Shown here piece after piece: positions 16,151 through 24,033 of a stretch of 56,770 bases of DNA. Source of the stretch: Bacteroides_D sp963546395 (GTDB lineage Bacteria; Bacteroidota; Bacteroidia; Bacteroidales; CAJPTX01). Made by a program: the position numbers and the translations under genes. The DNA lies in NCBI GenBank assembly GCA_963546395.1, contig CAUUMS010000012.1, positions 1 through 56,770 on the forward strand. Reading direction: 5' to 3'. Below the pieces are notes generated by a model. The model worked only from the letters and a program-made list of their open reading frames with translations, searched no databases and was not told where the DNA came from. Positions within the stretch are counted from its first letter, which is position 1. The number at the start of each line of letters is the position of its first letter.

Positions 16151-17263
16151 CCCATTTCATCACTTCAGTCCCCTGTGCGTGTGTCCCCTGTGCACAGGAT
16201 TTACCACATCTGCGACGGGCATTCGCTGGAGGGTGACGAGCCGACGGGGTGATGCGTTGTCTGGTCGCTATGTCTGCCAACGTACGTCCTGCGTCCCCTG
16301 GTGCCCTGCTCCTCTCTCCCAGCGTCTAGCCCCTCTGGACTCAGGCTCGCATAGGTCCTGAGCCTGGTCGCTGTATGGCCCCGGTAGCGCACGTTTATTG
16401 TCATTTAAAAACAGGTTTCATTGTTAAATACGGCTCGCGTCGCCACTGAGGCCTCGACCTACCAAAGAGGTACCAAACCCGCATCAAATCCCACACCAGA
16501 AGGCCCCCGCGAGGCGTTGCTACGGAGTTGGTACGGTGTTGCTACGGCGTTGGTGCCTTGCGCCCTGCTCTGACGCGGGGTTCAGAAGGCGAACGGGTGA
16601 CCATATGACGGCTGTGAGATTTATTGTTCTACTCCCGATCGAGGCGAATACTGGCGCATCTTTCTGCGCCGACGGCATTTGCCTGTATACGGGAATGACG
16701 CTGCCGCATTAGCTTTTCCAGAAATCCCAAGCCGTCTCTTGCTTCCTCTCCTCTCAGTCGTTACCACAAATCCTCCAATCCTTGCCCTGTAGCCGTCTCT
16801 GGGACTTTTACGGGGACTATGCAGTTGGTGCGCAGGGGAGATTTACTGGGGAATGATGCCTATTCGCACAAAATGCCTAGACAATGCGTGTCGTCGACTC
16901 GCTGGGAGAACTTCTGCGCCCTTTTTCCTGCCCGAGAAGCCCCATTGACTTTATCATCTGCCCGATGCGTTTAAATCGCTCCCATTGGGACTCGACAGGG
17001 CTATTTGGGCGTTCTGAGGGGTGGGTTTACTATCCATCGCCCCCTTTGGTGCATAATACCTCGTAAAGCCTGATTCTATCACTCCGCAAGGGCAATACCC
17101 AGCCAATGCGTAGGGCCATTTTACCACAAGCAGCACCCCATTCGCATCAATTGACTACGCCTGGGGTGCGACTACGCTCCGTGCGAAAAGAGCTTACCCT
17201 TAAGGGTTCCCTTGGGGTGGTGGAGATATAATGTTGGGGATTGGGGTAAAGATGGCTCGCGGG
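16151..17263. other. 1.1-kb gene-free stretch between pheS and yidD
   Basis: I see no convincing gene. Short open frames lack family motifs. The stretch holds an inverted repeat CAGGCTC (16342-16348) / GAGCCTG (16360-16366), two opposed blocks of an 11-bp periodic repeat (16461-16493 and 16511-16554), and a small hairpin GGCGCA/TGCGCC at 16653-16670. From about 16600 to 17260 I recognise nothing. It separates two convergent gene sets, so it is not needed for promoters. Confidence 0.5.
16461..16554. repeat. two opposed blocks of an 11-bp periodic repeat
   Basis: On the right, four consecutive 11-mers read GAGGCGTTGCT, ACGGAGTTGGT, ACGGTGTTGCT, ACGGCGTTGGT (16511-16554). On the left, in the opposite orientation, are ACCAAAGAGGT, ACCAAACCCGC and ATCAAATCCCA (16461-16493). 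The shared unit is about ACSCAAnnCCGT read in one direction. The same unit occurs at 45037-45066 and, as single copies, near 41 and 156. One unit equals about one helical turn. Confidence 0.6.
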
Positions 17264-17521
17264 CTACGGTACGGGATCGTAACCGCTACCTCCCCACGGG
17301 TGGCAGCGCAGCAGACGACGGGCGCAGAGCCACAAGCCACGCACGGGGCCATGCTTGGCTAGGGCCTGAAGGCAGTAGGTGGAGCACGTGGGGGTAAACC
17401 GGCACGTGGGTGGCTTCAGGGGCGAGATGACGAGCTGGTAGAATCGGATGGGGAGCATCAGCACGCGTGCCACTGCCTGGCATAGCGCGCAGCGGTGCCT
17501 AGCACTTTCCTGGCTTGCCAT
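17264..17521 (-). CDS. yidD: YidD membrane protein insertion efficiency factor
   Basis: YidD is a small membrane-associated protein that helps YidC insert inner-membrane proteins. The 85-residue product has the family core: an amphipathic segment (LMLPIRFYQLVISPLKPPTC), then CRFTPTCSTYCLQAL and HPWGGSGYDPVP. It overlaps the end of rnpA by 23 bases, as is common for this pair. A short N-terminal extension precedes the conserved part, so an internal start near MLPIRFYQ is possible. Confidence 0.93.
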   Translation of the reverse strand: MASQESARHRCALCQAVARVLMLPIRFYQLVISPLKPPTCRFTPTCSTYCLQALAKHGPVRGLWLCARRLLRCHPWGGSGYDPVP

Positions 17522-18002
17522 GGAGGCTCTTTAGGATTTGCTGGAGGATGGAGACCACGGCGCGGTGTCCTCGGCGCCAGGGGAGCGTCTCGTTGGCAAT
17601 GAGCAGAATCCCCACTACAATGCGGCACCGGTGCTCCAGGGCGTACTGGCGCAGGGGGTGGGCATTGAGGCGGTAGGCCTCGCGGATGCGCCGCTTCTGG
17701 GCATTGCGATCCGTGGCAAGCTTGAGCACACGCTTGGGCACCACCACCACGAGCACTAGCCCGGGCTCATCGCTTTGGGGCTCCACGAGGTATTGCCCGC
17801 GGTAGGGGTAGGCGAAGGCGCGCCGTCCCTTCTGGAAGAGCTGGTCGGCGAGTCGCTTCAGATGCAGCCGTTCGCTGCGGGGCAGGGTGTTACGCAGGGG
17901 TGCGGGGGCCTGGGGGGTGGGGCCTACGGCCTGGGGTTGCTCCGGGGGGGCGCCCATGACGGGATGCGAGCTACGTGGTGGATTGCCCGTTCTGCTCGCC
18001 AA
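17499..18002 (-). CDS. rnpA: Ribonuclease P protein component
   Basis: RnpA binds the RNase P RNA and helps it cleave the 5' leaders of tRNA precursors. The signature appears as RNAQKRRIREAYR near residue 110, close to the family's RNRxKRRxRE. At 167 residues it is longer than usual because of a Pro-rich N-terminal extension of about 35 residues. A start at 17957 (MGAPPEQ) would remove 15 of these and the overlap with hemD. It overlaps yidD at its 3' end. The window does not contain rnpB or rpmH. Confidence 0.92.
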   Translation of the reverse strand: MASRTGNPPRSSHPVMGAPPEQPQAVGPTPQAPAPLRNTLPRSERLHLKRLADQLFQKGRRAFAYPYRGQYLVEPQSDEPGLVLVVVVPKRVLKLATDRNAQKRRIREAYRLNAHPLRQYALEHRCRIVVGILLIANETLPWRRGHRAVVSILQQILKSLHGKPGKC

Positions 18003-18729
18003 TGTAGGCTTCCAGGGCTTCCGTCATGCTCTTGCAGGTGGGGGTGGGCACGGGCACTTGCAGCACGAGTCCGGCTGCCTTGACGGCTTTGTGCGTGGTG
18101 GCACCAAAGGCGGCGATGCTCACATCGCCCTGCACGAAGTCGGGGAAATTCTCAGTGAGCGACTTGATGCCCTGCGGGCTATAGAAAACGAGCAGGTCGA
18201 ACTGGCTGATGTCCACATCGGAGAGATCTGAGCTCACCGTGCGGTGGGTGATGACCTTGGTGAAGCGTATCCCCTCCTTGCGGAGCAATTTCGGCACGTC
18301 GGGCTTGTGCACGTCGGCCAGCGGTAGCAGGAATCGCTCTTTCTTGTACTTGTCCATCATCTTGACAAGCGACTCCATGGCACCATCGGCGGGGAAGAAG
18401 ATCTTCCGCTTGCGGTAGACGGTGTACTTCTGAAGGTAGAGGGCTACGTTCTCCGAGTTGCAGAAATACCGCGTGGTTTCAGGAACGTTGTAGCGGATCT
18501 CCTCGGCGAGCCGGAAGAAGTGATCCACGGCCGTGCGGCTCGTGAAGATGACGGAGGGGAACTTGGTGAGGTCGATCCGCTGCTTGCGGAATTCGTATGA
18601 GGTAACCCCCTCCACGTGAATAAACGGGCGAAACACGAGTTCGACCCCGGTGCGCTCTGCGAGCTTCCCGAAGGGAGAGAGGGTGGGATCGGGTTGGGGC
18701 TGGGAGACGAGGATCCGCTTGATCTTCAC
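17971..18729 (-). CDS. hemD: Uroporphyrinogen-III synthase family protein
   Basis: HemD closes hydroxymethylbilane to uroporphyrinogen III with inversion of ring D. The 252-residue protein has the two-lobed family pattern: KRILVSQPQP at the start, SVIFTSRTAVDHFF in the first lobe, and FDLLVFYSPQGIKSLTENF plus IAAFGATTHKAVKAAG in the second. No hemA, hemB or hemC gene is nearby; it sits with DUF4271 and rnpA, an arrangement I recall in many Bacteroidota, including strains that need external haem. Its real role in such strains is unclear. A possible internal promoter lies at 18827-18834. Confidence 0.88.
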   Translation of the reverse strand: MKIKRILVSQPQPDPTLSPFGKLAERTGVELVFRPFIHVEGVTSYEFRKQRIDLTKFPSVIFTSRTAVDHFFRLAEEIRYNVPETTRYFCNSENVALYLQKYTVYRKRKIFFPADGAMESLVKMMDKYKKERFLLPLADVHKPDVPKLLRKEGIRFTKVITHRTVSSDLSDVDISQFDLLVFYSPQGIKSLTENFPDFVQGDVSIAAFGATTHKAVKAAGLVLQVPVPTPTCKSMTEALEAYIGEQNGQSTT

Positions 18730-18771
18730 GGGGCTGCTTTTAGATGCTAAATGGCTTGGAGAATACGGGGG

Positions 18772-19818
18772 TTAGTAGAGCTTCAACCACTTGCAAACGA
18801 GAAGGATCGGTAGGAATTCCAGGGCACAAAGGTACAAAAGAAAGTAGAAGTAATGCAGCCTGTAGCAATGGAAAGCGGCGATCAGACGCACGATTCGCAG
18901 CAGGATCACCAATGCCAAAAGCCCCAGGGCGACGTAGAGGAAGGGGCGCGATCCCGGGGATGGGACAAGCGTAAAGGCGATGGCTACGAACAGAAGTGGG
19001 AGCCAGGCCAGACGGTTGGGGTGTTGGGTTTGGGCCCAGAGCTGCCGTCCCGCAGCTCCTTGCCCCAGCAATAGGCTACAGAGGTGTAGCACGATGAACT
19101 GGTAGAGGTAGCGCGCCAGGGCGGCTCCCAGAAAGAGGGCGAGGATCCAAGGGCTACCTAGCTGCTCGGCGCCATTGGGGAGGATGCGTAGCGCAGCGTA
19201 CCACACGGTGTACCCGAGTAGGAGGACGTAGAGGAGATCGAATAGCGCAGCATGTCGGGTGGTGCTGCTGGCGTGGGCCTGCTCCACGCGGATTGTGGTG
19301 CGATTGTTAGCCCATGCGGAGAAGAACTCTTTGTAGCGAATCCGGTACAGCAGTAGGGCAAAGGCTGACACGAAGGCCACGCCGATGATGAACGCAAGGC
19401 TACTCGCCTGCACATCTCCCGAAAGGGGTGGCTCGGGGGTGGTGCGCACTAGCGTCTCGGCGCGGAATTCGCCTTGCGCCCGGTGCGGGATTGCCCCGGC
19501 ATGGAAGACGTACGAGGCGTTTGCCTGTGGCAGAGGGCGTAGCAGCGTGTCGGGCAGGTGTAGCGCAGCAGGGTAGGGCTCGGTGAGGGGAAATGGATTG
19601 GTTGGGAGCCCACTGGGTGTGAAGGGGCACACCGTGTCGTACTGGGCTTGCTCGGCCGCATCGAGTTCCTGCTGCTTGAGGCGACGCAATGAGTCGCGAC
19701 GCTGGCGGAAGGTGCGCGACCGCCGTTGCAGAGCCTCCCACAGGCTGTCGGTGAGCGTGAGGGTCTGCGGCTGTAGGCGAATCAGCTGGCTGCTGCTATC
19801 ACGCAGGGTGTTTGGCAT
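18772..19818 (-). CDS. DUF4271 multi-pass membrane protein
   Basis: A membrane protein of about 348 residues when begun at the ATG at 19818. The N-terminal ~130 residues are polar, with a charged helix (RRSRTFRQRRDSLRRLKQQE). Six hydrophobic segments follow, including LAFIIGVAFVSAFALLLYR and, at the end, FYFLLYLCALEFLPILLVCK. The layout and its place directly before hemD match the DUF4271 family of Bacteroidota; the function is unknown. I prefer 19818 to the GTG at 19896 because the latter would lie within a base or two of the predicted transcription start. Confidence 0.85.
   Translation of the reverse strand: MPNTLRDSSSQLIRLQPQTLTLTDSLWEALQRRSRTFRQRRDSLRRLKQQELDAAEQAQYDTVCPFTPSGLPTNPFPLTEPYPAALHLPDTLLRPLPQANASYVFHAGAIPHRAQGEFRAETLVRTTPEPPLSGDVQASSLAFIIGVAFVSAFALLLYRIRYKEFFSAWANNRTTIRVEQAHASSTTRHAALFDLLYVLLLGYTVWYAALRILPNGAEQLGSPWILALFLGAALARYLYQFIVLHLCSLLLGQGAAGRQLWAQTQHPNRLAWLPLLFVAIAFTLVPSPGSRPFLYVALGLLALVILLRIVRLIAAFHCYRLHYFYFLLYLCALEFLPILLVCKWLKLY
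18827..18834 (-). promoter_or_regulatory. possible internal promoter for hemD
   Basis: TACCTTTG on the minus strand fits the -7 element and lies about 98 bases before the hemD start, inside the 3' end of the DUF4271 gene. No clear -33 TTTG is visible. Confidence 0.35.
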
Positions 19819-19900
19819 TGCGGGCGCGTGCGCTAGCGATTGTGGGCCTAAGGGATTGCATCGAGGACGAGGCGATGACCATATCGTGGTGTGCACTGCG

Positions 19901-19908
19901 CAAAGGTA
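19901..19908 (-). promoter_or_regulatory. -7 element for DUF4271-hemD-rnpA-yidD
   Basis: TACCTTTG on the minus strand, a full match to TAnnTTTG, 83 bases before the preferred start at 19818. A divergent -7 element for the next gene lies 66 bases away. Confidence 0.6.
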
Positions 19909-19973
19909 GGGATTTCACGGGGGTCGTACGCCGGGATGCTGGGACGGGTACCCCGGAAACGCCGTGAGCGTTG

Positions 19974-19981
19974 TACCTTTG
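19974..19981 (+). promoter_or_regulatory. -7 element for the EamA transporter
   Basis: TACCTTTG lies 24 bases before the ATG at 20006. It lies downstream of the alternative start at 19964, which argues for 20006 as the true start. Confidence 0.6.
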
Positions 19982-20005
19982 GACGGCGTGGAGAGGGAGT
20001 GTAGA

Positions 20006-20929
20006 ATGCGCGCAAAAGAGGAGCATACGGGAACGAGTCCTGTCGGCGGCACGCTCAATAGTCGGGGGCGTGGCATCGTGTTTGCCATCATCTCATCGGC
20101 CACGTTCGGCTTCATCCCGCTCTTCTCCCTGGGGCCGATGCACCGGGGCTTTTCCACGCTGAGCATCCTGTTCTACCGCTTCGCCCTAGCGACGCTGCTG
20201 TTCGGCGCAATGGCCCTACTGCGGGGCATTCGTCTGAGGGTGAATCGTCGGCAGTTCTTCGAGCTGTTGCTGCTGGGAGTGCTGTGCTACTCGGGCTCAG
20301 CGGGCTTTCTGATATTCTCCTACCGCTACATCCCGTCGGGCATCGCCACAACTATCAATTTCCTCTACCCCATCATGGTGGCCCTGCTGATGCGCTTTGT
20401 CTTCGGCGAACGGGTGAAGCTTCCCACGCTGATCGCCATCGGCCTCTCGCTGCTGGGGGTGGGACTCATGTCATGGAATCGCAACGGGGCATTGGACTGG
20501 AGGGGTGTCTGCGGTGCGTTCGCCACAGTGGTGTGCTACGGGCTCTACATCGTGGGGCTCAACAAGCTGAGTGTGCGTAAGCTGCCGGGCAGCATCGTCA
20601 CGTTCTACGTGCTCCTGTTCAGCAGCCTCCTTTTCATGGTGTTGGCCCTTGCCACAGGGGGCATCGATCTCGTGGAGGATTGGCACTCGGCGCGGGATCT
20701 ACTCCTGCTCGCCATCGTGGCTACCATTGTCTCCAACCTCACGCTGGTGCTGGCCGTGCAGTCCATCGGCTCCACGTACACCTCGCTACTCGGCTCGATG
20801 GAGCCGCTCACGGCTGTGGGTATCGGCATGCTCGTATTCGGCGAGGAGCTCACCTGGGTGCAAATGGGTGGCGTGGTGCTGGTGGTGGTCTCCGTGATGC
20901 TGGTAGTGTTTGCGCGACGCAAGGGGTAA
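20006..20929 (+). CDS. EamA/DMT-family transporter
   Basis: An inner-membrane protein of 307 residues with ten predicted membrane helices in two EamA repeats. The first repeat begins GIVFAIISSATFGFIPLFSL, the second around GVCGAFATVVCYGLYIVGLN. It ends with TYTSLLGSMEPLTAVGIGML and FGEELTWVQMGGVVLVV, the usual last-helix pattern. Members export amino acids, nucleosides or other small metabolites, or are uncharacterised; the substrate cannot be read here. I chose 20006 over 19964 because the predicted promoter lies between them. Confidence 0.9.
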   Translation: MRAKEEHTGTSPVGGTLNSRGRGIVFAIISSATFGFIPLFSLGPMHRGFSTLSILFYRFALATLLFGAMALLRGIRLRVNRRQFFELLLLGVLCYSGSAGFLIFSYRYIPSGIATTINFLYPIMVALLMRFVFGERVKLPTLIAIGLSLLGVGLMSWNRNGALDWRGVCGAFATVVCYGLYIVGLNKLSVRKLPGSIVTFYVLLFSSLLFMVLALATGGIDLVEDWHSARDLLLLAIVATIVSNLTLVLAVQSIGSTYTSLLGSMEPLTAVGIGMLVFGEELTWVQMGGVVLVVVSVMLVVFARRKG

Positions 20930-21032
20930 TTACCCTGCTGCGATGCGCAGCGTCTCCTGTCGCAGCATCTCGGGTGCGGGGACGATGGGGGGCATTTCGG
21001 TGGAGCGTGATGCTTTTCCTGTAAAAATGTGT

Positions 21033-21040
21033 TACCTTTG
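21033..21040 (+). promoter_or_regulatory. -7 element for the gcvH cluster
   Basis: TACCTTTG, a full match to TAnnTTTG, 33 bases before the gcvH start. A run TTTTCC about 18 bases upstream may serve as a weak -33. No glycine riboswitch is visible in the short leader. Confidence 0.6.
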
Positions 21041-21073
21041 GGCCGGGTATGTTAATCTAGAAGGAAGACAACG

Positions 21074-21454
21074 ATGAACTTTCCAGAGAATCTACGTTAC
21101 AGTGCCGATCATGAGTGGGTGCGCATGGAGGGCATTGAGGCTGTGATAGGCATCACCGACTTTGCACAGAGCGAATTGGGGGATATCGTTTTTGTTGACG
21201 TGGACACGGAGGGATCCAAGTTGTCGGCCGGAGAGGTCTTTGGTTCCATCGAGGCGGTGAAGACGGTGTCGGATCTGATGCTGCCGGTGGGAGGGGAGAT
21301 TATCGCCGTGAACGAGGCGCTGGAGGATACCCCTGAGCTGGTGAATAAGGATCCGTACGGTGAGGGCTGGATTGTCCGCGTGCAGGTATCGAACACGGCG
21401 GAGTGCGAGAAGTTGATGGATGCTGCTGCCTATCGGGCGACGATAAACCAGTAG
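21074..21454 (+). CDS. gcvH: Glycine cleavage system H protein
   Basis: GcvH carries the lipoyl arm that shuttles the aminomethyl group between the P, T and L proteins of the glycine cleavage system, and in some bacteria serves as a lipoyl relay. The 126-residue protein has the family's lipoylation site at Lys63 (SIEAVKTVSDL), preceded by FVDVDTEGSKL. gcvP and gcvT are not in the window. The ATG at 21074 sits 33 bases after a clear -7 element. Confidence 0.96.
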   Translation: MNFPENLRYSADHEWVRMEGIEAVIGITDFAQSELGDIVFVDVDTEGSKLSAGEVFGSIEAVKTVSDLMLPVGGEIIAVNEALEDTPELVNKDPYGEGWIVRVQVSNTAECEKLMDAAAYRATINQ

Positions 21455-21540
21455 TTGCGCTGGGATTCCGGTAACGGCCGATTCGTCGTGGTCTCGCTCA
21501 CGATGGGTTGGCCGTTGGCGTGCCGTGGCATGCGGTGAGC

Positions 21541-22983
21541 ATGGGGCGGCAAAGGGCTGTGCGTCGAGTGACGATGAGAGAGTATAGGGTGGGGGCAATA
21601 CGTATGATGGCGCGCCGGTGGTGCGCCAAGAGACGGTCGTGCCCGCGGTGGGCGAAGGCGTTCTCGCCCGGTGGGGCATTCTGCGGGTTGGTCCGCGTGG
21701 CCCTGTCGGGTGGTATGCTGGTGCTGATGGCTCAGTCTCCTCTCCTGGCGGCGGGGCAAACGGACACGTTGGCTGATGGGGCTTCGGGCGTTGAGACCGA
21801 TAGTGCTCGCATCAGCATGTACCTCCGCCTCGGGCAACGGTATCAGGATAGCGGTCTGGCGACTGCCATGCGCTACTACAACGAGGCGAAACGCCTGGCG
21901 ACCACCTCGTCGGGGTGGAACCGCCTGGGGCGCGTGCATTACGCCATCGGCAACCTTTACCTGCGCTATGAGCAGTACCAACATGCGTCGTCGCACTTTG
22001 CACAGGCGGTGCGCGACTACATGGACGAGGGGAACGACCGTGGCAAGGCGGCCTCGCTGAACAACTTGGGCATCACATTCCGCAGGATGGGATGCCCGCA
22101 CGAGGCCTCTATGTTCTTCATGGAGGCACTGCGGATCTACAAGCAGCGGCGGGATACGGCGGGTACGGCCTCGGTGTTCAACCACCTGGCGCAGATCTAT
22201 AGCCAGTATGGCGACTACCAGCAGGCGATAGGCTTCTTCGACGAGTTCCTACTTTACTGCCGAGGAATGGGCGACTCGCTGGCAGTGGCGAGCGGGGAGA
22301 ACAACTTGGGGGTGGTCTACTACGAGTCGAAGCAGTACAGCCAGGCCCTGACGCACTTTTATGCCTCGCTACAGCTCTACGATTCGCTACGCCGCCCTGA
22401 GGGCGTAGCCATCGCGAAGGATAACATCGGCCTGATGCTCTACCAGCTGGGGCAGTATCGTGATGCGATTTCGTATCACCATCAGGCGGTGGATCTATTT
22501 GCCCGTCAGCGCGATGCCTACCATTGGGCCAATAGCCTGTGCAACCTGAGCCAGTCCCTGCGCAAGAGCGATAGGGTGGAAGAGGCCATGAAGGCCATTG
22601 GGCAGGGGATACGCATTGCCGATAGTCTGCAAAATCAGGAGCTCAGGCGGATCGTGACGGAGGAGTATGCCCGCTGCCTGCACGCTGAGGGTCGACTGAA
22701 TGAGGCGATTGAGCAGTATGAGCAGTGCCTTGAGATGTCCAAAGAGCTAGGCAAGCGCAAGGGGCAGGAGGATCTGGAGAAGCTGCGGGGCAATTCGGCC
22801 GATGTGATCCAATGGCTCAACAGCAATGACGTGGTGGGTGCCGACTATCGGGGCGCACGAGGCCGCACTTGGCGTTTTGCGTACACGTCGATTATTCTGG
22901 CTGTCGGGGGAATTGCATTGGGATTTGCGGGCCATTACGCGATGATGCGTTGGCAGGGTAGGCGAAGGAAAATGCGGGCGTAA
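21541..22983 (+). CDS. TPR protein with C-terminal membrane helix
   Basis: A protein of about 480 residues with an N-terminal export signal (cleavage before Gln in LLAAGQTD), six to eight tetratricopeptide repeats in which Asn-Leu-Gly pairs recur (AASLNNLGITFRRMG, GENNLGVVYYESKQY), and a single membrane helix near the C-terminus (TSIILAVGGIALGFAGHYAM) followed by a short basic tail. In many Bacteroidota such periplasmic TPR sensors continue into a cytoplasmic HTH or kinase domain; this one ends about 12 residues after the helix. The start is uncertain: ATGs at 21541, 21574, 21604 and 21607 are all in frame. The antiporter gene begins 6 bases after its stop. Confidence 0.82.
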   Translation: MGRQRAVRRVTMREYRVGAIRMMARRWCAKRRSCPRWAKAFSPGGAFCGLVRVALSGGMLVLMAQSPLLAAGQTDTLADGASGVETDSARISMYLRLGQRYQDSGLATAMRYYNEAKRLATTSSGWNRLGRVHYAIGNLYLRYEQYQHASSHFAQAVRDYMDEGNDRGKAASLNNLGITFRRMGCPHEASMFFMEALRIYKQRRDTAGTASVFNHLAQIYSQYGDYQQAIGFFDEFLLYCRGMGDSLAVASGENNLGVVYYESKQYSQALTHFYASLQLYDSLRRPEGVAIAKDNIGLMLYQLGQYRDAISYHHQAVDLFARQRDAYHWANSLCNLSQSLRKSDRVEEAMKAIGQGIRIADSLQNQELRRIVTEEYARCLHAEGRLNEAIEQYEQCLEMSKELGKRKGQEDLEKLRGNSADVIQWLNSNDVVGADYRGARGRTWRFAYTSIILAVGGIALGFAGHYAMMRWQGRRRKMRA

Positions 22984-22988
22984 GGGCT

Positions 22989-23981
22989 ATGACGATACCT
23001 GTGGGGGCTATCCTTCTGCTCGTGCTAGGCATTGCACTCCTGGTGGGTGGGGCTCGGACGTTAACCATGGGAGGGGGTGATTTGGCTCGCCGGTTGCGCC
23101 TCTCGCGCCGGTGGGTGGGACTCGTGGTGCTGGCTATGGGTACCACCCTGCCTGAGGTGATGTTGGCCCTCAATGCCACGGCGAAAGGTTACCCCTCTAT
23201 GGCCCTGGCGTGCGCTGTGGGAAGCACTTTGGCCAATTTGCTACTGGTGGTTGGCCTTGCGGCCACGGTGCGTCCATTCCGGATTCGTGAGGGGAATATG
23301 CCGGTGGCGATACCTGTGGCACTTTTTGCCGCAATGTCACTGGCCTTTCTGGGGGCAGATGTCCCATTGAGTGGAGGGATGAGTAATACCATCTCACGCG
23401 GCGATGGAATGGTGCTGCTGGCAGCTGTGCTACTCTTCGTTGTGCTCACGCTGCGGCGCACATCATCGGTAGATGATGAGGGAGAGGCTGAGGGTAACCT
23501 TCCAGGCATGGGGCGCATTGCCCTTGCAGTGGGTGGCGGACTATTGGCTCTGCTAGGAGGGAGCCTGCTATCAGTGCGCACGGCGATCGATCTGATGCTC
23601 ACCTATGGCCTGGCGCAAGAGCAAACGGGCCTCATACTTCTAGCTGTGCTTGTGGCGTTGCCTGAGCTGTGCATTTCGCTGTCTGCTCGCGGCGATGGGA
23701 ATGGAGATCTCCTCCTGGGCAACGTCGTGGGTGCCTCGATCTACAATATGCTCTTGGTGCCTGGACTTGCCGCATTGCTAGCACCGATGCCGTGGTATGC
23801 AAATGCCACAACGGACATGGGTGTGGTGATCATAGCCCTCGTCCTGTTGACCCTCTTCATGGTCTGGAAGGGTCGGCGGCAGATTACCCGCGCAGAAGGG
23901 GTATTCCTCATGGTGTTATACCTCGGTTTTATCGCTTTCGTTCTCTTTCGCACACCTGAGTTCTCACGGGTTCTATTTTGA
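22989..23981 (+). CDS. CaCA-family Na+/Ca2+-type antiporter
   Basis: A 330-residue inner-membrane protein with two inverted halves of the calcium/cation antiporter family. The alpha-repeat motifs read MGTTLPEVMLALNATAKG in the first half and ALPELCISLSARGDGNGDLL followed by LGNVVGASIYNML in the second; the acidic residues that bind cation (Glu in LPE) are kept in both. Relatives such as YrbG exchange Ca2+ or Na+ for H+. The first half contains GAR rather than the usual SAD-like start. It lies 6 bases after the TPR gene. Confidence 0.9.
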   Translation: MTIPVGAILLLVLGIALLVGGARTLTMGGGDLARRLRLSRRWVGLVVLAMGTTLPEVMLALNATAKGYPSMALACAVGSTLANLLLVVGLAATVRPFRIREGNMPVAIPVALFAAMSLAFLGADVPLSGGMSNTISRGDGMVLLAAVLLFVVLTLRRTSSVDDEGEAEGNLPGMGRIALAVGGGLLALLGGSLLSVRTAIDLMLTYGLAQEQTGLILLAVLVALPELCISLSARGDGNGDLLLGNVVGASIYNMLLVPGLAALLAPMPWYANATTDMGVVIIALVLLTLFMVWKGRRQITRAEGVFLMVLYLGFIAFVLFRTPEFSRVLF

Positions 23982-24033
23982 GAACCAGCGCATTGCTTAG
24001 CTGTAGTTGCTAGGCGAATTAAGTGCATTGCAC

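Noticed and set aside
16461..16554. Considered a CRISPR array
   Set aside because: Units are 11 bases, directly abutting, with no unique spacers and no cas genes.
16954..17136. Short minus-strand open frame of 60 codons with a KWPYALAGYCPC start
   Set aside because: No family resemblance, no promoter element, and lying in a stretch without other coding signs.
18613..18618. Further CACGTG cores (for example here in hemD, and near 7213, 25104 and 48725)
   Set aside because: The flanks do not match the ParB consensus beyond the six-base core, as expected by chance in GC-rich DNA.
21041..21073. Glycine riboswitch before gcvH
   Set aside because: The leader is about 30 bases, far too short for the aptamer.
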